A stretch of DNA of 64,000 nt from Kryptolebias marmoratus (taxonomy: Eukaryota; Chordata; Actinopteri; Cyprinodontiformes; Rivulidae): positions 13,403,353 to 13,467,352 of the forward strand of contig NC_051443.1 in assembly GCF_001649575.2 (NCBI RefSeq), in the 5' to 3' direction. Positions 13,201 to 28,200 of the stretch are shown here, in pieces. Within the stretch, counting starts at the first letter, position 1. The number at the start of each line of letters is the position of its first letter. A model generated the notes under the pieces. It made no database searches and had not been told where the DNA came from. It worked only from the letters and a program-made list of their open reading frames with translations. The position numbers were made by a program, and so were the translations under genes.

Positions 13201-16200
13201 TATATTCTCAGAATGTCATGACTTAAAGTTTAGTTACTGAAATTACTGTCAACTAAACCATATTTATGTACTTTTTAGACAATAGAAAAGAGTATGAGCA
13301 AGAGAAATTCTGAACTGACAGGCCTGTTAAATGACTTTCTTTTTAAATTGATAGGAAAATCAGAATGAGCCCAGTTTGTTTCCCATCAAGTCTATTTAAT
13401 ATCCACAAAAAGCATGACTATTGGACAAATAAACCTTTTAAATAATGCTCTTCTTTTTATTTCCCAACTGTATTCGCAACTATGCGTGTGTGTATATATG
13501 TGTATATATATATATTATATCTTGTGCTTATTCATGGTTCTACATAAATCAAATTGAATGACTTTAAGAGCAATCAAAACAAAGCTTTTCTCTTGGTCTG
13601 TATGCTCCAGGCTTACCTCTGTGTTCCTTGGGAATAATGAAAGATGCTTGGGATCGCTTACGGCAGTGCATCAGTCCTGCTGCCACCATGTCCTACTGCG
13701 GCGACAACACGTTGCCTATTCTTAACCAGGTGTTTCAGTTTGTCTGTGGAAGCTTGATCCACTTCTCTTCTTCTCCAACTCTGACTGGTGGACAAAGCTG
13801 CAGTCAGGCAGATCCAAAGGCCATTACTTTAGCTGTACTGCAACAACAACAACGGGCCGAGGTCAGTCAGATAATTGTTTTGTTTGTGACAAAACAAATG
13901 CACATTTACTAACTTCAGCCGGCCTGTTTCCATTTTGTTGCTGCATCTACATTCAGTAAATATAATTTGTGCTTTCACACACCCACACAGTCCATGCACA
14001 TTGCAAAACTTAAACAACTAATATAAACCAAATTCAGTGTTCAGACTGTGGCTCTCAACTAAACTAGCAAACTTTTTATTTTATTTTACTCAGATGCGTC
14101 TGGAGGCCTTGTGTCAAATGTCAGCCTTCCTGTCTAAGATGGAGGAGAAGAGCAGCCGGTCCTCAGTGTCCCCTCAGTTTCCAGCTCTGTTGCAGTCCGC
14201 GGAGCTCCAGTTCCTCTCTGGGTGCTTCACCCTGGGAACACAAATCATCGGTTCCAACTCTGGAGCAAATTATGAGACTCAGCATTACATGGTACACCCG
14301 ATAAGCACACAGCCACAATCTCTGTGTTTGTTTAGGATTTATAAGGATCAGTTAGAAGGAATCCATATTTAATCCTATCATAATAGAGACTAAATTCTCT
14401 ACATCTTCCATGCAACTTTATTTTCTTCAAAACTGTTTACTTTTCTTTTAAATTTTTTATGTTTAAATCCAGTTTGGCACTAATGCAGCTTCAATGAAGA
14501 CAAAAAGAGAGCTACAATCTGCAGCCCATACTTTTTACCAGCAAGTGGTGCAAGTCCTCAAACTCAGAGTCCAGTTGGAAAAAGAACTTCCAGGTATTCA
14601 CTACTATGTTTTACGTCTTTATAAAAACAGGAGGGGTAATTAAGCTGCTATTATAAATTGAAGAATGCCTCCCTTGTTCCTCTGTGATTTGTTTGTCTCG
14701 CTCTTTGACAGCTGTCATGGTAGTCACTCTGTCACTCAGTGAACAGTGTGATTAAGTAGTCAGCTGCCACATCTACTCATGTTTAACTACTTTTGTTTAA
14801 TACTACCAATTTTGAATATTTTAACTCAGACATTAATTATGCAGTTATCTCTTCCTAGTTAGAGTAATTTTTATGTCTTTGACTGTTGTATTTTAAAAGG
14901 TGGTTGATTTTATGCATTTAGCACTGTATTCACTCTGAATTGTTCTGTTTTAATATTCTTTTTACTATCAGTCCGGCTGAAAGAAACACATTATTTGCAG
15001 TAGTTTAAAGATATAGCAGAAAAGGCAATAAAAAACTTAAACTTTATAAAATACAAGCCTGGCTTCCTCAGAATAAGCACTGTGGTGACACTCCCAATAA
15101 ATATTTATGCTGTTGGGATAATCATTTAAAACCTTTTTAGTGTTTTCTGTCTTCATTAGAACATTGTCTCTGTCATCCTCAGGCTCTTGTCAGCATCTTC
15201 TCTTAGCTACAATGTTTGCACTGAACTTCTGTTATCAACCCGTGGATCTGGTGCTGATCATCAAATGTGGCATCCTGGAAATCCTCTCCATGCTGACCAA
15301 CAACAGCTGCGCTCTGATGAACCAGGGCTGGTTTGCAGCCTCGTCTTCTGGATCAATGGTACTCAGTGGGGCGGTCAGACTAGCCTGTACCCGTCTGCTT
15401 CAGATACTGACTGTAGCTGCAAGGTGAGAATCACAGAAAAAGCACTTATGAGCAAACTACTGTCAAATGTTTGATTTTTAACTCTGTCTCTTCTGGTGCA
15501 TTTACAACTAATCCCAGCTCCTGTGAGGATTTCCTGCCTTTGGATGTATCCCATGAACTGATGGAGGTGATGTGTGAGCATCTTCAAAACATCCTACAGA
15601 AGTTCCACCAACACCAGACAGCAGAGCGATTAGCTGCTGAGAAAGCAGATCTGGACGCCAACAGCAGGAGCACAAACCTTGGTGTGGCAAAGTTAGATTC
15701 ATTGAATTTGTTTTTGTACATTTAAGTAACTAAAGACCACAACAGAACTAATAGTTTTAAAGCATGAATAAAATAACTAATTTTGAGTCATTTTTTTTTT
15801 GTTTTCATTTTTTTTTTCAGGAGCAGAAAGCAGTCAAGTGATTGAATCCCAGCTTTCAGATTTTTTAGTGTTTCTGAGGAGAGTATTGTCTTTGAGAGTG
15901 ATGAAAAGACTTTCTACCTTTGTCAAATGGGTTGAACCACTCATGGCCATTATTTCACACAAGTGCTCTTCAGGTAAAATAGTTAAATAAAGCAAAGATA
16001 ATCATCATCAGTGATATTGGTTAAAATGAAGAACACTTTTCTGTTCAGCTCATACCACATATCTCTGTTTTTGTCTGTTTTAGGATCTCCATGCTTCCAG
16101 AATCTCCGCACAAAGCTTTTGGCTTTCCATGTTTTAGAAAGAGTATTACCTGCTTGCTCTGAGCCTGTTCATATTCAACGGGTATGATTTAAAAAATATA

Positions 16201-19200
16201 TTTAATGTAAAAAGCAAGTGAAGTCCCTCAAAAATACCATTGTCAATAAAATCATGATGTGGCATGAATTATTTGTAAGACAGAATTTGTATATTTATGT
16301 GAAAGTAAAGAGTTGGTGTTTTCTTTCCATTTTTCTTGTAGATTGTTAAACAACTCTTCCAGCTCTTGTCTGTTTACATGTGGGAGGAACCACTTGCTGA
16401 GAGAAACTATGAGGAGACAGAAAAAGAAACGGTGAGAATACACTGGTATTATAATAATGCAATCTATTGCATTATTTATTCTGTGTACTTTAAATTAGCA
16501 TATGCATGTCTTTTGTATTATTTTTGTGTAGATAATCAAAATTATAAAAGTAAATAATCGTATTGTGTTTGTATAGTTTCACATGCGATTTATTTCTATG
16601 CACATTTTTGTCAATAATATGCAGCACTTCACCTTCCTCTGCAGAGTCCTGGTGGGTATGACGAATGTATCCCAATTGGAGATTTTTCCTTTGATCCAAA
16701 CAAGCTAATGTGCTGTTTTCTGGAGAGTGGGAACATCCTCTCACATGGATCGGGTGGGAAAGGTTATGGCCTGGCAACCACAGCCATCACCTCTGGCTGT
16801 TTTACATGGAAGGTACAATGATTTCCTGTGTCTGAGCAGGTCAGTTCTGAGAAATTCTTCATTGATTCGACTCATTGAACCCGTCTCTGCAGTTCTACAT
16901 TACCAAAGAGAACAGAGGCAATGAGGGCACGTGTATCGGCGTTTCTCGCTGGCCTGTCAGAGATCACAACCACCACACCACCACTGACATGTGGCTGTAT
17001 CGAGCTTACAGTGGCAACCTGTACCATGGAGGGGAACTGGTCCGTACACTTCCCTCCTTCACCCAGGGTGACACCATCACCTGCATCCTGGACATGGAGG
17101 CTCACACCATATCATTTGCTAAAAATGACAAGGTTTGACCAGATATTTAGGCAATGATTGTGGCTTTCCTCAAATTAACTGGTGTTTTCAAACAATTTAA
17201 ATATTGTTCTTAATTTTTTTTCTTTTTAGGAGCCAAAGTTGGCATTTGAAGGTGTGGTTGCCTCTGAATTGTACCCATGTGTGTTATTCTATAGCAGCAA
17301 TCCTGGAGAGAAGGTGCTTTATATCCTCTGCAAATAAACATATATGTTTTCAAACTCAAATAATGTGTCATGGGAAAACCGTAACATCCCTTTTAGTAAT
17401 AACATTTGTGCTCGCAAGCTTTGCACACACACCCTGACTTAATTACGGCACTGTTTACAGTGAAACAAGTTCATAATGATTGTGTGGAAAGATTACCAAC
17501 AGCGATGTCTTTTACAGGTGGCACTGCGTGACCTGCAAATGAGGGGCATGCCCAGTAATCTCCTTCCTGGGGAGCCTCTCTGCAGCCCTCAGACCACTGT
17601 GCTGCTGGAGTCAACAGTGCAGCTCCTGCGGAGGCTCCATCAGTGTGAAAACTGGTCCTCACATATTAACCAGCACATCCTTTCCCACCTGGAGCTCCTT
17701 GGTGTTCTGCTGAGAGGAGATGATTCGGGAAGCCTTAAGGACTCAGGTCAAAGACACAGACATTTGTCACTGTGACATGTTTAACCTATTGTTTTAAAAG
17801 TTTTTAAACAAATGACTAGTTTTAAAATATTTATTTATTCTTGCAATGATTTTTTTGCTAGTCATCATTAATATTCTAGGATTAAGATACAAAAGAGAAA
17901 CAAGGCAGAAAGAAAAATGCATCAACTATATCTTACCAGATTTACCTGATCAAGTGTGGCTTAAATCTGATATTTACCTGGTCAGATTGGCACTTTTGTC
18001 TGTTTTAAGCTTATCCAGCTTCACGGGCAAAAGTACAATCATATGAAACTGTTAAATTATACTCTATGGACATTGCTGATTTTTTTCCCCAACTTATTTG
18101 AACAAGTAAATATTCAGTACTTTGTACCACTAGATAAAGGTAGTATACTCAGACAGCGATAAGAAAAATTGCAACAGAAAGCAAAATGTCAGTGAAAGTG
18201 TGACATTTAAATACAAATTTATTATTTTGAAAAAGTTTTTTTTTATTTATAGACTCCCTAGATAATTGTCTAACTGTCTGTAACATTGACTTCCTGAAAT
18301 TTCTTAAATCTGCCTTGACTTCAGCAAGGAACTTGATGTGAATGGTTGTCTGTCTTGTTTCACTCTGTGATGGAGATAATTGGTCAGTGGTTCTTCTCAG
18401 CCTAATGTCAAACGCTCCACTAAAAGAAGCCATCTGCTGTCAAACCTAAAGTCTATGCTGATGTGCCTTTGAGTGCAATACCACCAATAGCCACAAGGGG
18501 GTAGTTCTGAAACATTTCTGCTTTCAAAACCCGAGTTTGAATGATCAGTTAGATTCACTCCCTCTAATTAGTGTGGTGATGATTCTTCTGAAATTAGTTT
18601 AATAGATGAATCTTGTAAAAAAAAAAAAGCACTTTTGTCAAGTAAGCTTTTAACTATCCCTCTTAAGCTCAATCCTCTTGCATAAGCATGTCTTCTGGCT
18701 CCAGAAAAGCTGAAAAAAATTAAAAATTAATAGTTTCAAACAGAGTTTGTTGAGTTGTTTATATACTGTACAGGAATATTAATAATTAAACCTAAATTAG
18801 AATGAATTTTGTCTCGTAATTCCCTGTGAAAATTAAGCTTCAGAATATAAACAGCTGGCACAAAAAACAGATGGAGGAAACAGACGGTGACTAAGGTCTA
18901 AATATTACACCTTATTTAGATGTAGTATACTGAGTCCTGATGTGTCATTTGAAAATAAAACAGATAACTAGTAATATTTAGAAAACACATTCTTAAGATC
19001 CTAGTCTTTTTAAATAGATAAATTAATATTTTTCTTTGGTTTTCACTTTTAAATCCACCTGCAGGCCTTGGTCCTCCACACGCTGAGAAGGAAGACAAAG
19101 ACAAGGAGATGTCCGGGGAAGAAACCAGGGAGCTGCTGGCTCACTGTCAGTCCCTGTCAGATGCTAAGCTGGCTGTTCTCTGCACTGAAGTGTGGCCGGT

Positions 19201-22200
19201 CCTGGCTCTCATCGGAGGAGTTGACAGTGGTCTCCGTGCCGGAGGTGTGTGCCGGCACAAGCCCAGTGGGCGTCGGGCCATTCTGCTCGGGGTCCTGAAG
19301 GAAGGAAGCTCTTTGGCCAAGCTTCAGTGGGAGGAGCCGGATCTCTCTGTCAGGTATCATAAACTTACATACATCTACTCCTAATTTCAAATGTCCTTGC
19401 ATTTGTTTCTTAAATTACTATTCTCATTAACCCCCATCAAACTATTCTATATTTCAAATTTTCTCATCTCGGTCTTTTCAGCATGGAATTACTCTAATTC
19501 GTTTCTGTTAATGTTTTTAATTTTTTCTGTGATTTTTTTTTTTTTCTAACATTTTGCTTTATTTTCATCATTCACCCTCCTGATCTTGCTTTCTTCTTGC
19601 TTCTTCCTCTTCATTCTCGAATCCATAAACCCTCGTTGAATTCTCCCCCGATGTCACTCCATGCTGTATCTGTGGGTTCTTCCCATCATTCCCAATAACT
19701 AAGCTCCATGAATTCTTGGTCACCCAGCGACACGCCGATCGTCTCACTGGAGCCCTGGGACACTTCCTGCTGTGATGTCACCCGCCTCGGAGGCCTCAAG
19801 CCAGCGGTGCTGTTAGATCTGATTTATTTGATGGGGCTGCTGGAGGAGGAGGGCTGGGTGGGGGCTCACCCACCTCCCAGAAGAAAATACTCTGAAGAGA
19901 TTCTGAAAGAGGATGAGAAACAGTGCTGCCTGGATGAAGCTGTAGCAGATGATGGAAGGTGGCTGTCTGAAGATGAAAGAAAGAAGGTGAAGGATCAGAA
20001 AGTTGAGACGGACCAGTTTCCATCGGCTCCATCACCCCACAACGCCTCAAAAACAGCTGACTCTCAGGAGTTGCACCCTCCCCAAACATCCCAGACCTCC
20101 AAAATAGATGCCCTTGCACTTGAAATGAGAGCAGTTAGGGTCTCGTATCTTCTTACTGGAGGTTTGAAAACTCTGACTGTCATTTTTACCTGTGAGAAGC
20201 TTTCCGATTTGCTTTTAGTGCCTAAACATGATCCTCCAGTCCCGTCAGCGAATCCCCTTTCCAGCCCCACTCCTGACCAGGTAAAGAACAATGGAAAGCA
20301 ATGGGATGAAAATGCTGAGCTGCGGTCAGTGCTGCAGTATGTGGTGCAGAGCATGGTGAAATGGGCAGTGAGACCCTGTCCCATCAAACAAACTGTGACT
20401 CTTCCTGACTTGGAGAGAGCTCAAGTCATGATATACAAGGGAGCCCTGAAGAGACTGCAGGTGGACAAAGAGCAAAAAGGTAACAAGATTGTTTAATATT
20501 CTATAAACACTTTATTTTAGTTTAGTCTCCATGTTGCAAAGAGAAAGTTGGACTTTTTAAGCTGCAAATATGTAAGTATTTATTTATTAAACATTACTAA
20601 AAGAAGTTGACATGCAGAATTTAAATGTTTTGTTTCTAGACTCAGAATTTGCTTTTTAACTACAGAGTCACCAAGACTGCTCTAAGATGCATCAATCCAC
20701 TTTGCTTTGCAGAATCAGGCCGTCACTTGTCCTCTCAGTCCATTTCCAAGTCCTCCAGCTCAGTGTCCTTGTACAGTGCAGGATCAGAAGGCACTGCCAT
20801 CTTTGGCCAATCGAACAGAGTCTCTGCCTCGTCCTCTAACACCGACTTGGCATCCTCTCTGCCAACAAACCTGCAGGCGGATGGTCTTGAGAATTTTAAC
20901 CCCTTTCTTCCCATCAGCCTCCTACAGTGAGTATACAATGAAGACTGTAAATTATTTTGATATGATTTAATGTTTGAGGATTTTAGACCATAATGGTGGT
21001 CCAGTGCATTTTGAGAAACATATTGAATGGCCACAAAAGCATCACTTAGTTATCACTGTTACTGATTGCTACAGATCTAAATCTATTGGCAGCAGTGGCA
21101 ATTCTGAAGTCCAGGGAATGGGTGAGTTAGGAATCACTGTATATCAAAACAGAGTGAAAAAGGTTTAACTCTGTCTTTAACTTGGGCTGCAGCCATCTGC
21201 TTGTATTTCTAACCCAGCCATCTGACTTTAATGTCAGTTAGTGTCTTTTCTCTTTTTGTCATAAAATTGACATGGACAGATGCCTTCAAGGGAGGAGGTT
21301 TAATCCCTGTGTGACCAGGAACGTAGCTTCACTTGCTTGTTACATTTAATTTTTTTAATCATACCTGTTGAATATGAACAGGCTCAGAACAAGAATAAAC
21401 TTTATAGATGATATCTCCGCACCAAAATTGATTTAACTTATAGAGATACCTGCTTGGAATTTTGGAAATTTTAAGCAATAAATCAGATCAAAATTGAACA
21501 TCTGACTATTCAGTATCTCACGTTTTATGAGAATAAAAACACAACAATGTTGAATGGTCCCGCTTTCATTGTGTTATTACTTTATACAACTTTATCTCCA
21601 CCTCCTTTAGGCACATGGTGCTAACTCGGTTCCCTACACTTACGGGCCTGGTTAGCGCTCCCCCAGTGTTGCACCCTTGCTTCAGCTTTGCCAGCTCTGC
21701 TTCTTGCGATGCCTTCACAGAACAGCAGACTAGCTTCATGGAACCGGGTCCGAGCAGCACACAGGCCAGAAGCAGCCTGGGTAAGAGCAAGGCCAGAAGT
21801 TTTAATAAGAAAGGTGGAGGGCATGCCAGAAACACACAAGGACTTAAGGAAACTAAAATAAAAAATCTTCCATCATAATAAATACATCCTGATTTAATGG
21901 TATTTATACACTGTTTAGTGTCTTGAAGAGAATAACCTTGCTAGTGACTTCATTTGTTTAGGTAGGCTCAGCATTTAACAACCTTTTGCTCCATGCTGGC
22001 TTCAGTCTGAAATTTCGATAAATTTAAACTGAAAATCAAACTAATTGTGTTCTGCATTACAGTAAGATATTAGGTAGATGAAAAGTAACTGAATGAAAAT
22101 TGACTCCTGCATGATCTTAAATGTTAAATCACAGGAAGTCTGCCACTCAAAACAGCATGTGTTTTGATCTGCTGTTGACACAAATGCATGCGTACAATCA

Positions 22201-25200
22201 GATGCTTGAATGGCACAGTTTTTGTCGTTAATTAAGTTGGTGTCACTTTGAATCATTTTAGAAAATTCACAGAATTAAAAATCTCTGTTTATTAAAATAA
22301 CATAGGAGTAATAGGCTACTTAACTTGTTTTTGATTGTTTATTGAGAATTAAAAGCTAAATTGAAGTGATTGGAGGCTCAAAATAATTTCAGACTTATTA
22401 AAAATAACCATAAATATTGGCAATAAATGGTATTAAATATTATATCTTATTTATCTCCTAAATTCTGTAATAGCAAACATTTCAAACTGGAATTGTGGAC
22501 TTGGTTTTGTTTGTTTCTTGGTTTTTGTGTACATTTTTATTTTCTCCTTAACCACCAGAACGGACACAAATGTTTGTCACCAGTCGCTTGCTAGAAATGG
22601 GATTCACTATGAGACATATCTACTGGGCCATGGAGGTGGCAGGTACTGCTTTATGTGTTGTATCTGTTGCCACTTTTTGCTTCATGTGCTTTATTTTTTT
22701 TTTACATTTCCTATCCATTGTGTTCATACATTCCAGTACAATTTGGAAAAATTAAAGGTTTTGTATTTATTAGTTTTCAGACTTCAGCTCCGAGTTGTCG
22801 ACTGTAGAACAAAGAATAAGTTGTGCTGAATATTTTGAAAATATCTTAGATCGATATAATTAGTCGTACATGTTTTTACAAATTTATAAGCCAGCTGACT
22901 TGTCAAATCAAGTATATAATCTTACTATTTCACAGCATGTCCAAAATAAGAATAAAGTGCATGTAAATTGGTGAAAATATGTGATTTTTAATTTTTTTTA
23001 AAAATGCTTACACATTATGATGATACAAACAGGCTATGTCTTGGTATCATCTTTTTTTGTACAAATCTCAGCCCGGTCCTCTGGGGGTGATGATTTAAAA
23101 ACATCCCACTTCCTGATCCATCTTTTACCTTTGAACTCTTCCCTGTGGTCCCTCCCAGATGTAGCAGGTGATTTGGACTCTCAAACCATCGAGGTGTTAG
23201 CCAGCTGGATGCTGGAGCACCCCCTGACCGATGACCAGCAGGCAGCAGAGTTACCGAGACCCGAGGGTGCTGCTGAGACCCCATCCCCAGACGGACCGGA
23301 GACGGTGCAATGTCCTGAACGCCCCACAAGCCAAACAAATGAAAGGTTTCAGAAGCAGCTTATATGTTATATTTATGTTTTACATTTCTACACTGTAGTT
23401 ATTTTTGATGCTTTAATTACGCTGATGGTCTGTTTTGTTTACAGCCTGTTGCCAGGACTCGACTGGATAGAGAGGGAGAACTTCTTGGATGTCCACCTCA
23501 CTAGAAACAGACCTCCCCCAGCACGGCGGCGGCGCTCGGGACCTACTCAGAGGACCTCCTTCAGAAGAGCAGGTCAGTCTCTACACAGAGACGGGAACAA
23601 AACAAACAAAAAGAACTCAGTTCTTGTTGAAAATAATCCATTAAATACACGTTCTCGTTTGGAACTATCAGACCTGCCATCGCCCAACCCCCTCCCTCAG
23701 CTGTTCCAGCAGCACACATCAGTCAGTGATTGGCCAGAGCAGGTGGAGTTCCATCCCTTCTCTGCTGAGGAGGAGTCAGAGTTGGGCTACATGGACGACC
23801 CGTACCATGAAGAAACGTACGAGGACCTGCTCACCCCTTCGTTCTTCAGTTTGGAGAGAGACACACTTCAGATTGTGGAGGTATCTAAATTTGATTACCC
23901 TAATGAATACATGTTGTAGCTTCAGCAAATGACTTCTGACAAGAAGCTTGCAGGCCTTATATATTTTAGGGCTTGCTTTGCTCATAGTCAGGTTTTTTAA
24001 ATTATGTTCGGCACACACTTTTTCCTTCAGGCTGGAGAAGAACACAGTCAGATGGTGAAATGTGAGCTGTGCAACACCTTCACCCTGCAGTTTAACAATC
24101 ACATAAAGCGGCGACACCCAGGCTGTGGACAGAGTGCTGCTCGCAAAGGCTACGACAGTACCGGTGCTTACGTGGACGTCTGGTTCAAAGGAGAGTGTGG
24201 CTCCAACTTCCCATTCTACCTCCTCTGCAGCTCCTGCCGGGAAAAGTATCTGGCTGCTAATACGAGCGATCCAAATTCCAAACATGAAAGGTACAGGAGA
24301 TATACAGAGTGTTAGAAATACTGCAAGTAAAAGAAAATCAAGCGGCTAAGCTGTTTTTTTTCCCCCCCACATTTAAAATTTTTTTTTATCACTGTTGCAT
24401 CCTGGTTTTGTTGCAGGATCAAAGGTCTGACATCTGATTTGATTGGCCAAATTGATAACACTTCAGATGGTAGGGAGGATCATATCAAAATTATTCAGTT
24501 TTTGTGCAGATGAGTCTTAAAGATTATTTTATATCATATTTTATGCTTCTACTCACCCAGACGACTGGGAAATGAGCCACCATGATCAGGAGGACACAGA
24601 CAAATTGACAGGACTGGAGGATTTTGGGGTCCTACTGAGACCACTGGGGCTGACGGAAAAAAAGCTGATACCAGATCCCATTTTCTTCACTGAACCCGAT
24701 CCACTTGGTGCTCTAGTTTACAGCTCATCCTGTCCTACAAGAGCTGCTTCCAAAGGTATTATTAATTTCTTTTTTTTGAAGTAACTATTTTTTTTATTAT
24801 TGTTTTCTGAATGACATGCACAAAAAAATGTAAATATTTAAAATGGTTTGTTTTGTGTTTATAAAAAATCACATTAACTTAATTGTGAAGAAAGCATATT
24901 TTGACAGACATGTTTTTGTCACTAGGTGGTGCCCATGCTGACCAGAAGACTTGTCTGAGCCTCGGGCAGCAGGCGGTATCTTTGAGGGATTCACATGATC
25001 GACTGAAAGCTTTGCGGAGAGTCACGTCCACAGCGCAGATTCTGCTGGCGTACAGCATGGTGATGAGAGCTCTGTCTCAGACCGCCTCAAGGTGAATATT
25101 TGTACCACAATATCTGATTTATTTTTGTTCCAGCTGGTGGTTTAAGCCGTTCTCTTCCGTCTTCTTTTTCAGCGCATCAGTATGCAGCCAGTCTAACGGA

Positions 25201-28200
25201 CTGGAGTCCTTGGGGCTGGCAGATATCCGTATCCTGGTGCGTCTGATGACTTTAGCTGCAGGGGGCAGAGCGCACACCTGTGTGGACAATCAGTCAGGCT
25301 GGAAGGGACTGGTGACGGAACGCAACAGCTCTACCTGCCTCAGCTTTCTGACTTCAGCCATCGGCAGCGTGGTGTCCCAAAATCCTGCTGCTTACAGGCA
25401 ACTGGTGGAGATATGTACTCAGGTTAGGTTTCTTCTGTCAAAATGCAGATATTTTGGTTTTTGTAAGAACTTGATAGTGCAAGCTAAAATGTACATTAAA
25501 ACCACAGTTAAAACATTTGACTTTTGGTTTAAAATTTGGGTAAAAAATGGTCATTTGTAACTTAGACTGTGTACTTGTATGGGGCCCAGAGTAACTATTA
25601 CAGGCATTTAGCTGCTTTCCTCCTCAGGATATTGTAAATAGCAAATAAACTGATGTAAATTTAAGGTGACTGATCAGTGAGGCCTTACTTTAACATCTCA
25701 GGAACAAAACAGTTCGTTCATTCAAACAAAACAAAAAATGTGGTGCTTTTGGTGCAACAAATTCATTTTTTTCCCTCCGGTTATTATAAACAAAATGCAG
25801 TAGATGCAAAGTCTGAGTAAGTCGTTATATATAAACAAATTATCCTTTGTTCTCTTTGCATTTGAAGCAATGAGTAACTTTTTCCTGTCGTGTCCCACTT
25901 CAGATGCTGAACGTGCAGGAAAACAGATATGCATTTTAAAATTTTATTCTGTCATTCCATTATTTTACCTTTAGGACTTAATGACAGCAGCTACAGGGGT
26001 GAACATCGGAGCTATCACTGAACCGCCACAGAGAACAACTTTAACAACTGCGACTCAGGGAGTTATGCAGCAGAGAGGCTCCAGTGACCAGACGCCTCCA
26101 ACGTTCCTGGTCACACAGCGTCTGGTGTCCCTGCTCACTGAGAAGAGCATTCACTGTTACAGCCCTGACAGAGCCGAACAAGAAACTAATGGTGAGAGTG
26201 ACATACTTGGCTCATTTCATTATGCATAGTCGTTAATTTAAGTGTCATTGATCATTTGGCAATGTGTCTGTTTGGCCTAGATGAAGGAAACCAAGGCAGG
26301 TGTTCCTCATCTTTGCCTCCTTCCCCTTCACCTCATCTGAGTGCCAGAGTGGGCCCTCTGGAGCTGGCGAATGCATTAGCAGCATGCGTCCTGTCTGCAA
26401 GACTTACCAGTAAGCACCGACAATGGGCAGCACAGCAGCTGTTGAAAGCCTTGGCTGCTGCAGGGAGAGAAACTCTTAATCGGCCTCAAACATATAGCGA
26501 CCTGGCTGGTGATTTGCGGAAATGTCCTCTTAAGAGACTCGAAGGACATTATAACAAAGTGAGTTTTCTTCGTCATGCCAAGAATTTGACCAATGGCTCA
26601 TTTTTAATGGTTGACTTTTTCCTTTTCAATCACAAGTAATATAATACAAATTTAGCTTTTTTTTGTTGTTTGTGCAGGTTGCCAGCTGTTCCTGGAACAG
26701 TGAGCAGAGTTTGCTTGCAACATGCTCTCAGGATAAGGTGGTGCAGTTGTGGAGAATCAGCCAAAACACCGTAGAGTTACAGACCACCTTCTCCTGCATT
26801 GCCAGGTTATATCTGCATTATTTAGTATTGCTTTATACTTGCTTTACTGTTATGCTTGTTGTTAAATGATCTGATGTATCTGCTCACCATAAAAAATATG
26901 TTATAAAAAGTAAACAACACATTTCTGCGTTCTTGTAGTGAAAGTAACAAACATTAATGATTGTCTGGCAGAGTATTTGATATAACTAGTAATACATAGT
27001 TGTACGTGCAGTTGGAAATTCATTCATTTTCTCCTGTTGGTGCTTTGCAGCAAGGCGGACAGATCGAGCAGTGAAAGAGCTGCCAGATGTCAGCACATGT
27101 CTCCTGTGTACTGGAGCAGTGGGGGAAACTTTTTGGCTGCCCCTGAAAACAAACATATCAACATCATGAACATCAGAGGTCAGTTTGTTCATCTGTTAAA
27201 ATTTTAGATTTGTCTTTGCTTTGTAGAGCGGAGAGGTCTTATTACATATCAGGTGTACAGTGGTTGTTATTATTATTGACGTTGTCACCTTTTATTTGCT
27301 TGCCTGTCAGGCTTTGTGGCAAAATTTAGAAGAAAAAGTACCTAATTATACTGAAACGTATATGGAACCTAAAATGTCAACTTCAGTTTTTAACAGCAAA
27401 ACACCATGCATAGTAAATTAGTAACATTACCATTGGTAGTTAAAATTTGTGCAATTTGCATGCTGATGAGAACTTGTTCTGCGTTCTTCCTACCACGTTT
27501 CAGGGACTCTCTGTCACGTGGAAGCTCAGAGTTCTTGTGTCACAGCCCTTTGCTGGGCGCAGAGCTTTAGCTTGTATCTGTTGGACCAGTCTGCGGCCTA
27601 CAAGGACAGAACTGCCGAGAGCCTGCTGGTGGGGCGGCTGGACGGCTCTCTCTGCTGGCTGCAAGTCACAGTGCAAGATCTGGACCTGCTGGTGAAGAGA
27701 ACTGAGCTGAGCCACTGTTACAGGGAAGAGGGTGAGGAGACAGCTGCACACTCGTTAAAACCAAGCTGTTTATGTAAATTAGATAATGAACAATGTCGGA
27801 ATAAACAAATTTGCTTCCTTGTTCAGTTAGAAGATTGGTAGGACTTATATCTGCTGCTTTTTTCTTGTATTTATACTAAAATAACTGCTTGCAAGGTCTA
27901 ATTTTAGATTAACTATTAGGATAAAAGGCTCCTAAAGAAAGGGGAAAAATAGTATTGACTTGGATTGATCTCTTCAATTACTCAGCCCCCTACTGCGTAG
28001 CTTGGCACACAGAGGACAAGCCTTTTGCAGTGGGTTACACCAGTGGGAAGATCCTTCTGGCCACAGCTGAGACGTATGAGAACACACAGCCTGTAATTCT
28101 GTCACTCTTCCAGGTTTGTCACACACTTCACATTCACCGTAACTGCACTTTATCAAAAATCACTAACAACAACAAATAAACTATACTGATAGAAAGTTAT

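Noticed and set aside
23072..23158. Treating the upstream acceptor as the main start of the second UBA exon
   Set aside because: It breaks the mammalian spacing between UBA helices; kept only as a possible alternative.
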